A DNA stretch of 64,000 bases from Microvelia longipes (Eukaryota > Arthropoda > Insecta > Hemiptera > Veliidae). The stretch is from NCBI GenBank assembly GCA_018340805.1, contig JACMZG010001911.1, positions 30,873,727 through 30,937,726 of the forward strand, read 5' to 3'. This document shows, piece by piece, positions 60,810-64,000 of this stretch (the stretch's first letter is position 1; each line of letters opens with the position of its first letter). The notes beneath the pieces are model-generated. The model did not search any database. It worked only from the letters and a program-made list of their open reading frames with translations, and was not told the origin of the DNA. Position numbers and translations under genes: made by a program.

Positions 60810-60971
60810 ATGGCCTTGAAGAAACCCGGAATTTTTGTACAAGGAAGGTTACAAAACACAGCTGGTTACAAATGGCAAGTTTTGTCCGTTTCATCAAAAA
60901 GCCATATTGTCGAAAAGCCCTATCGCAGAGGTTGGCCAGACAAAACTTATACGAAGATGGGCCAACAATGA
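60810..60971 (+). CDS. Small unidentified ORF, 53 codons
   Basis: MALKKPGIFVQGRLQNTAGY, then a VEKPYRRGWPDK segment, TGA at 60,969. The composition looks protein-like (basic, aromatic), but there is no recognised family, promoter or splice site. It may be an exon of an unknown gene or chance. Confidence 0.2.
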   Translation: MALKKPGIFVQGRLQNTAGYKWQVLSVSSKSHIVEKPYRRGWPDKTYTKMGQQ

Positions 60972-61679
60972 TTATGAAGGCACATTGGGGAATAAATACC
61001 TGTATTAGAAGTCGAGACTAGAGACTGGCAGGATCCAATACCTAAATAATATTTATTTATATAATTATGTCTCGTACCTATATAAGTGCATTTATTTATT
61101 TTGACCCTTCAAACGAAATCAATCATCAAAATAAAATATTCTTTTACCTTAATAGTATGTAAAGGTTACAGTGACAACCTCTTGCTATTCCGAGGGCTAA
61201 AACGGACTTCAAAGGACAAGTTCTTACTTGCCCGAATGAATAAAAAATATAACTGCAAAACCCATCTCATACCCTTAATCTAAAGCAGTTTCACGTGTAC
61301 TCTATCTTACTTTTCAGGACTTTTGTTTCCCTGCTATCTCTAGGTTCTGTACTTATATTAAAAATGCCAATCTGGAAATAGTATTACCAAAATAAGGTCG
61401 AGTAAACCAAGCACACATTTCTTAGACGTTGTACTTAACCAGCAATGTATACTTGTATTGCATATATAACATACTTATTCAAGTCTTAGGGGTAACACTA
61501 GGTGCTTTTTTAATAATCCTTCGAGTCTGTCCGACAGATTATCAGAGGGATCGACTCGACGGATCAGATTTTTGAGCAAAATAATGTGCATGTATTTTTT
61601 TTGCTTTTACATCTTAACATTTATTTGGATGTTATTAAATAAAGTTTATTAAAAGTTTGTAAATATTAGAGAAAAAACT

Positions 61680-62034
61680 AGTGTTTTTACTTTTCCTCAT
61701 TAATACCGTATGTATTTAGGAAAAGTATTGTGTTTGCACAAAATCCGAAATCGGATGTCACCGGAATCATCCGTTTCAGGTGTTTTTATTTTAAGGCCTT
61801 CTGAGTGGTTTTCACTAAGTTGTCTGTCTGTATGTGTGTGTGTCTGTTATCATCGTAGCTCTTAGTGTATTTATGCTAGAGAGTTGAAACGTGCAAAAAT
61901 CAGTCTACCGATGTAGTTGTGCTATTCAGAAAATATTTTTTTGACGTCATTAAACCGCATTAATCACTCAGTGAAAATTTCGAAAAATCATAAAATTAAC
62001 GTTATATGTATGTGTACATGTATAACATATGTTT
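61680..62034 (+). repeat. Dispersed composite repeat, 5' half
   Basis: Clear copy from GTTTTTACTTTTCCTCATT through GGATGTCACCGGAATCATCC, GTCTGTCTGTATGTGTGTG, TTATCATCGTAGCTCTTAG and TTGACGTCATTAAACCGC. It ends where the BEL/Pao element begins. Confidence 0.82.
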
Positions 62035-62038
62035 GTTA

Positions 62039-62161
62039 TGTCGCGGATGCGAGGTATTTATCTTTTGTTTTGATAGTTCTGACGTTTTGAAAATTGAAAA
62101 CAGAAAAGAATTGTAGAAAAGTATTTAGAGATGTTATCTAGTAGAAGTAGAGTCCGGCACA
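62039..62161 (+). repeat. 5' LTR of BEL/Pao element
   Basis: TG...CA boundaries defined by comparison with 63,855-63,982; about 90% identical by eye. Confidence 0.85.
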
Positions 62162-62246
62162 TAGTGGTAGCAAAGGCTAATACGATACAACGGAAAACAC
62201 CGGAAAAGTATAATTATTAAAATTAAGAAACAATACGAAAAAAGTC

Positions 62247-62480
62247 ATGTCTACGCAAGGAAACATTAGAAAGGCTCTAGGACCTGCTCAGCATAGGCTT
62301 ACAGCTCCTATTAAAGACCTGCATAAAGGAATACATGAAAAGACTTTTAAAAAACACCAAATTGACGGCTTATCAGAGAAATTTGACAGATTTAGTCAGA
62401 CTTACTTTAATAATTATTTTGAGTTAAGAGATCAGTTGAGGAATTCGGCAGTAGAGAATCAGGAAGTTAGTCATAATTGA
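62247..62480 (+). pseudogene. Gag-like N-terminal fragment of the BEL/Pao element
   Basis: 77 codons starting 85 nt after the 5' LTR, the usual place for gag. Charged helical sequence (KDLHKGIHEKTFKKHQIDG, FDRFSQTYFNNYFELRDQL) is followed by a stop, with related sense continuing in broken frames. Gag identity is inferred from position and the neighbouring pol fragment. Confidence 0.5.
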
Positions 62481-62792
62481 CGAGGAATGAGAAGAAGAGA
62501 CAATAATTAGATTTGACAGTGACGAACTATTATGTGACTTGAAAAATGAACATGGAAGAATTAAACAGAAAAGTTTAGGAAAATATGGTCAAAGGATTGT
62601 AATTAGAAAAAAATAATGAGGAGCGCCTGTCAATATTTGAATTTGGGACGGATAAACCGAAATGTTCATTGACAACAATGGTCAAGGTGGCAATTAATTA
62701 AAAGACGGAAAAGAGTTAAATATTTTAGCTAATGAAATTCCATCAATTATAAAGAATTCAGAGATTTAAATTGGACTGACAATTAAGAAAAA

Positions 62793-63074
62793 ATGCTCAA
62801 ATTTGTACTTAAAGATGGTTTGGAAGACAATATAAAGAAAAAGAAAGGTTTACTTGTAGGGAATGATTATTATTTTGATCTGATTGAGCTTGAAAAGATA
62901 AAGGTTACGCCAGGTCTCTGTTTGGTTAGTTCTAAAATTGGTAGGATACTGGGTGGTAGGTATTGTAAGGATATGCCAGAAAAACAAATTAAAACAGGCT
63001 TTAGTTCATGCACATTTGTTTACAGCTATTCGAAGAGAAAATATCTAAATATGCTGACAGAGAAGGTGAACTAA
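62793..63074 (+). pseudogene. BEL/Pao pol fragment after the protease
   Basis: LLVGNDYYFDLIELEKIKV followed by a PGLCLVSSKIGRILGGR segment is the (D/L)LIG.DYY...GP/GL....S..G.(V/I)L.G signature found between the aspartic protease and reverse transcriptase of BEL/Pao elements. The protease active site and all of RT, RNase H and integrase are absent or unrecognisable. Confidence 0.7.
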
Positions 63075-63854
63075 AAATTTGACAACTTCAAAGAAGATAA
63101 AATTAAGAACAGTTTAAGAAAGTACATAAAATCGGAAGGCAAGAGAGAAAAAATAAAGATAAAGAATAGATAAACAAAAAGATTTGAACGCCAAGTTTCA
63201 TTTGATACGGGGAATAAAACTGAACTAGATGTTCAGTCAATCACTAAAAGTTACTCAACTTCAAGTACACGGCGAACCAAGAAACAGAAAAGGAAATATA
63301 ACCGCAAACACATGAAGATGGAGATAGAAAAAGAAAATTTAGAACCTTTAAATCTTTATTTTAACCTTTAAATCTAGGGTATTTTATTAGTTTAAGGATA
63401 TTATTTACTTTGGGAAAAATATACCAATTTTCAGATTGGGTCAGAAAAAGACAAATTTAACAGAAGTTAAATTTTAACAGAAGTTAAATTTCATTGTTTA
63501 TTGTTTTGTTGGAAAAAACAAAGAAGAAAATTAAATTAAGAAAAGATTTTATAAAAACAATTTCAAAAAAGATTTATTAAGAAACAAAATATTAAAGCAA
63601 TAGTAAGAACAAAAAAAAATTATTAAAACAAGGTCCGAACTTAATTAATTTTATGTTTCTATTGAAAGAAAGTATTAGTTTATATCAAGTTAGAGTTAAC
63701 AAATAGTTAAAAGATAAAAACGAATCACGTAAAATAAGCATCAAGCTGAGTAAGGATTGGAAACAGTATAATAAAGAGGTGGAGACAGCGCAAATCTTGA
63801 TGTGTGAGGATCGCCAAGGCGAAGAAAGCGTCTTCAAAGAAACGGCGGCCGGAG

Positions 63855-63982
63855 TGTCGCGGATGCGAGATATTTATCTTTTGTTTAGATAGTTTTGACG
63901 TTTTAAAATTGTAAGAGAGAAGAATAAAATATGTTAGAGAAGTATTTAGAGATTTCATCGAGTAGAAGTAGAGTCCAGCACA
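63855..63982 (+). repeat. 3' LTR of BEL/Pao element
   Basis: Starts TGTCGCGGATGCGAGATA, ends GTCCAGCACA before GTTA. Confidence 0.85.
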
Positions 63983-64000
63983 GTTAAATATAATAGAGAT

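Larger units (their letters stand above)
62039..63982 (+). mobile_element. Decayed BEL/Pao LTR retrotransposon with very short LTRs
   Basis: Direct terminal repeats 62,039-62,161 (123 bp) and 63,855-63,982 (128 bp) both begin TGTCGCGGATGCGAG and end in CA. They are flanked by GTTA (62,035-62,038 and 63,983-63,986), a 4-bp target duplication. Three bases after the 5' LTR lies TGGTAGCAAAGG, close to the primer-binding site expected for initiator-tRNA-Met (TGGTAGCAGAG). A purine-rich GGCGGCCGGAG precedes the 3' LTR. The internal region is only 1.7 kb and mostly non-coding, so most of pol is missing. Confidence 0.85.

Overview
The window is AT-rich, intron-rich nuclear DNA from an animal, most likely an insect. 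The evidence is three conserved multi-exon genes with GT-AG introns, Copia, BEL/Pao, LINE and Penelope-like retroelement remains, 5S-like and tRNA-like short repeats, long (TA)n arrays and many fold-back elements. I cannot name the species or order from the sequence alone.

Layout. (1) 2,199-8,501, minus strand: seven exons of an SLC5 sodium:solute symporter close to the sodium-coupled monocarboxylate/multivitamin transporters. The C-terminal exon(s) lie off the left edge, and the introns hold two minisatellites and a LINE 3' end. (2) 8.5-27.9 kb: a gene-poor stretch with TA arrays, a truncated Copia retrotransposon (18.8-21.85 kb, minus), copies of a dispersed composite repeat carrying a 5S-rRNA-like box, two copies of a hammerhead-like repeat, and many short perfect hairpins. 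(3) 27,910-48,801, plus strand: a complete eleven-exon UBXN4 gene (ER-anchored UBX-domain p97/VCP adaptor, 456 codons plus stop). Its first intron contains a decayed THAP-domain, transposase-like reading frame. (4) 49-52.7 kb: intergenic, with a 1.2-kb fold-back element carrying a nested Penelope-like insertion. (5) 52,800-57,355, minus strand: complete NAC-alpha (nascent polypeptide-associated complex alpha subunit) in four coding exons, the last only 15 nt, plus a possible 27-nt upstream microexon at 60.5 kb. (6) 57.4-64 kb: a frameshifted small membrane ORF, a third hammerhead-like repeat interrupted by a 506-bp inverted-repeat element with a 3-bp target duplication, and a decayed BEL/Pao element with very short LTRs (62,039-63,982).

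The three host genes are unrelated: membrane transport, ERAD/p97 recruitment, and co-translational nascent-chain binding. UBXN4 and NAC-alpha converge tail to tail with about 4 kb between their stop codons.

The most interesting material is structural. Three diverged copies of one repeat align without gaps in the 5' part of a hammerhead-ribozyme-like fold. Each copy has its core damaged, mostly at different positions, and the majority base recovers the canonical core. Six other sites carry the CUGANGA...GAAA order typical of Penelope-type hammerheads. A second hairpin motif keeps its loop while its flanking stem changes sequence and stays complementary (15.6, 26.1, 27.1 and 39.5 kb). Finally there are more than a dozen unrelated, perfect or near-perfect inverted repeats with mostly 0-14 nt spacers, including two adjacent 23- and 31-bp hairpins with identical GTTG loops.
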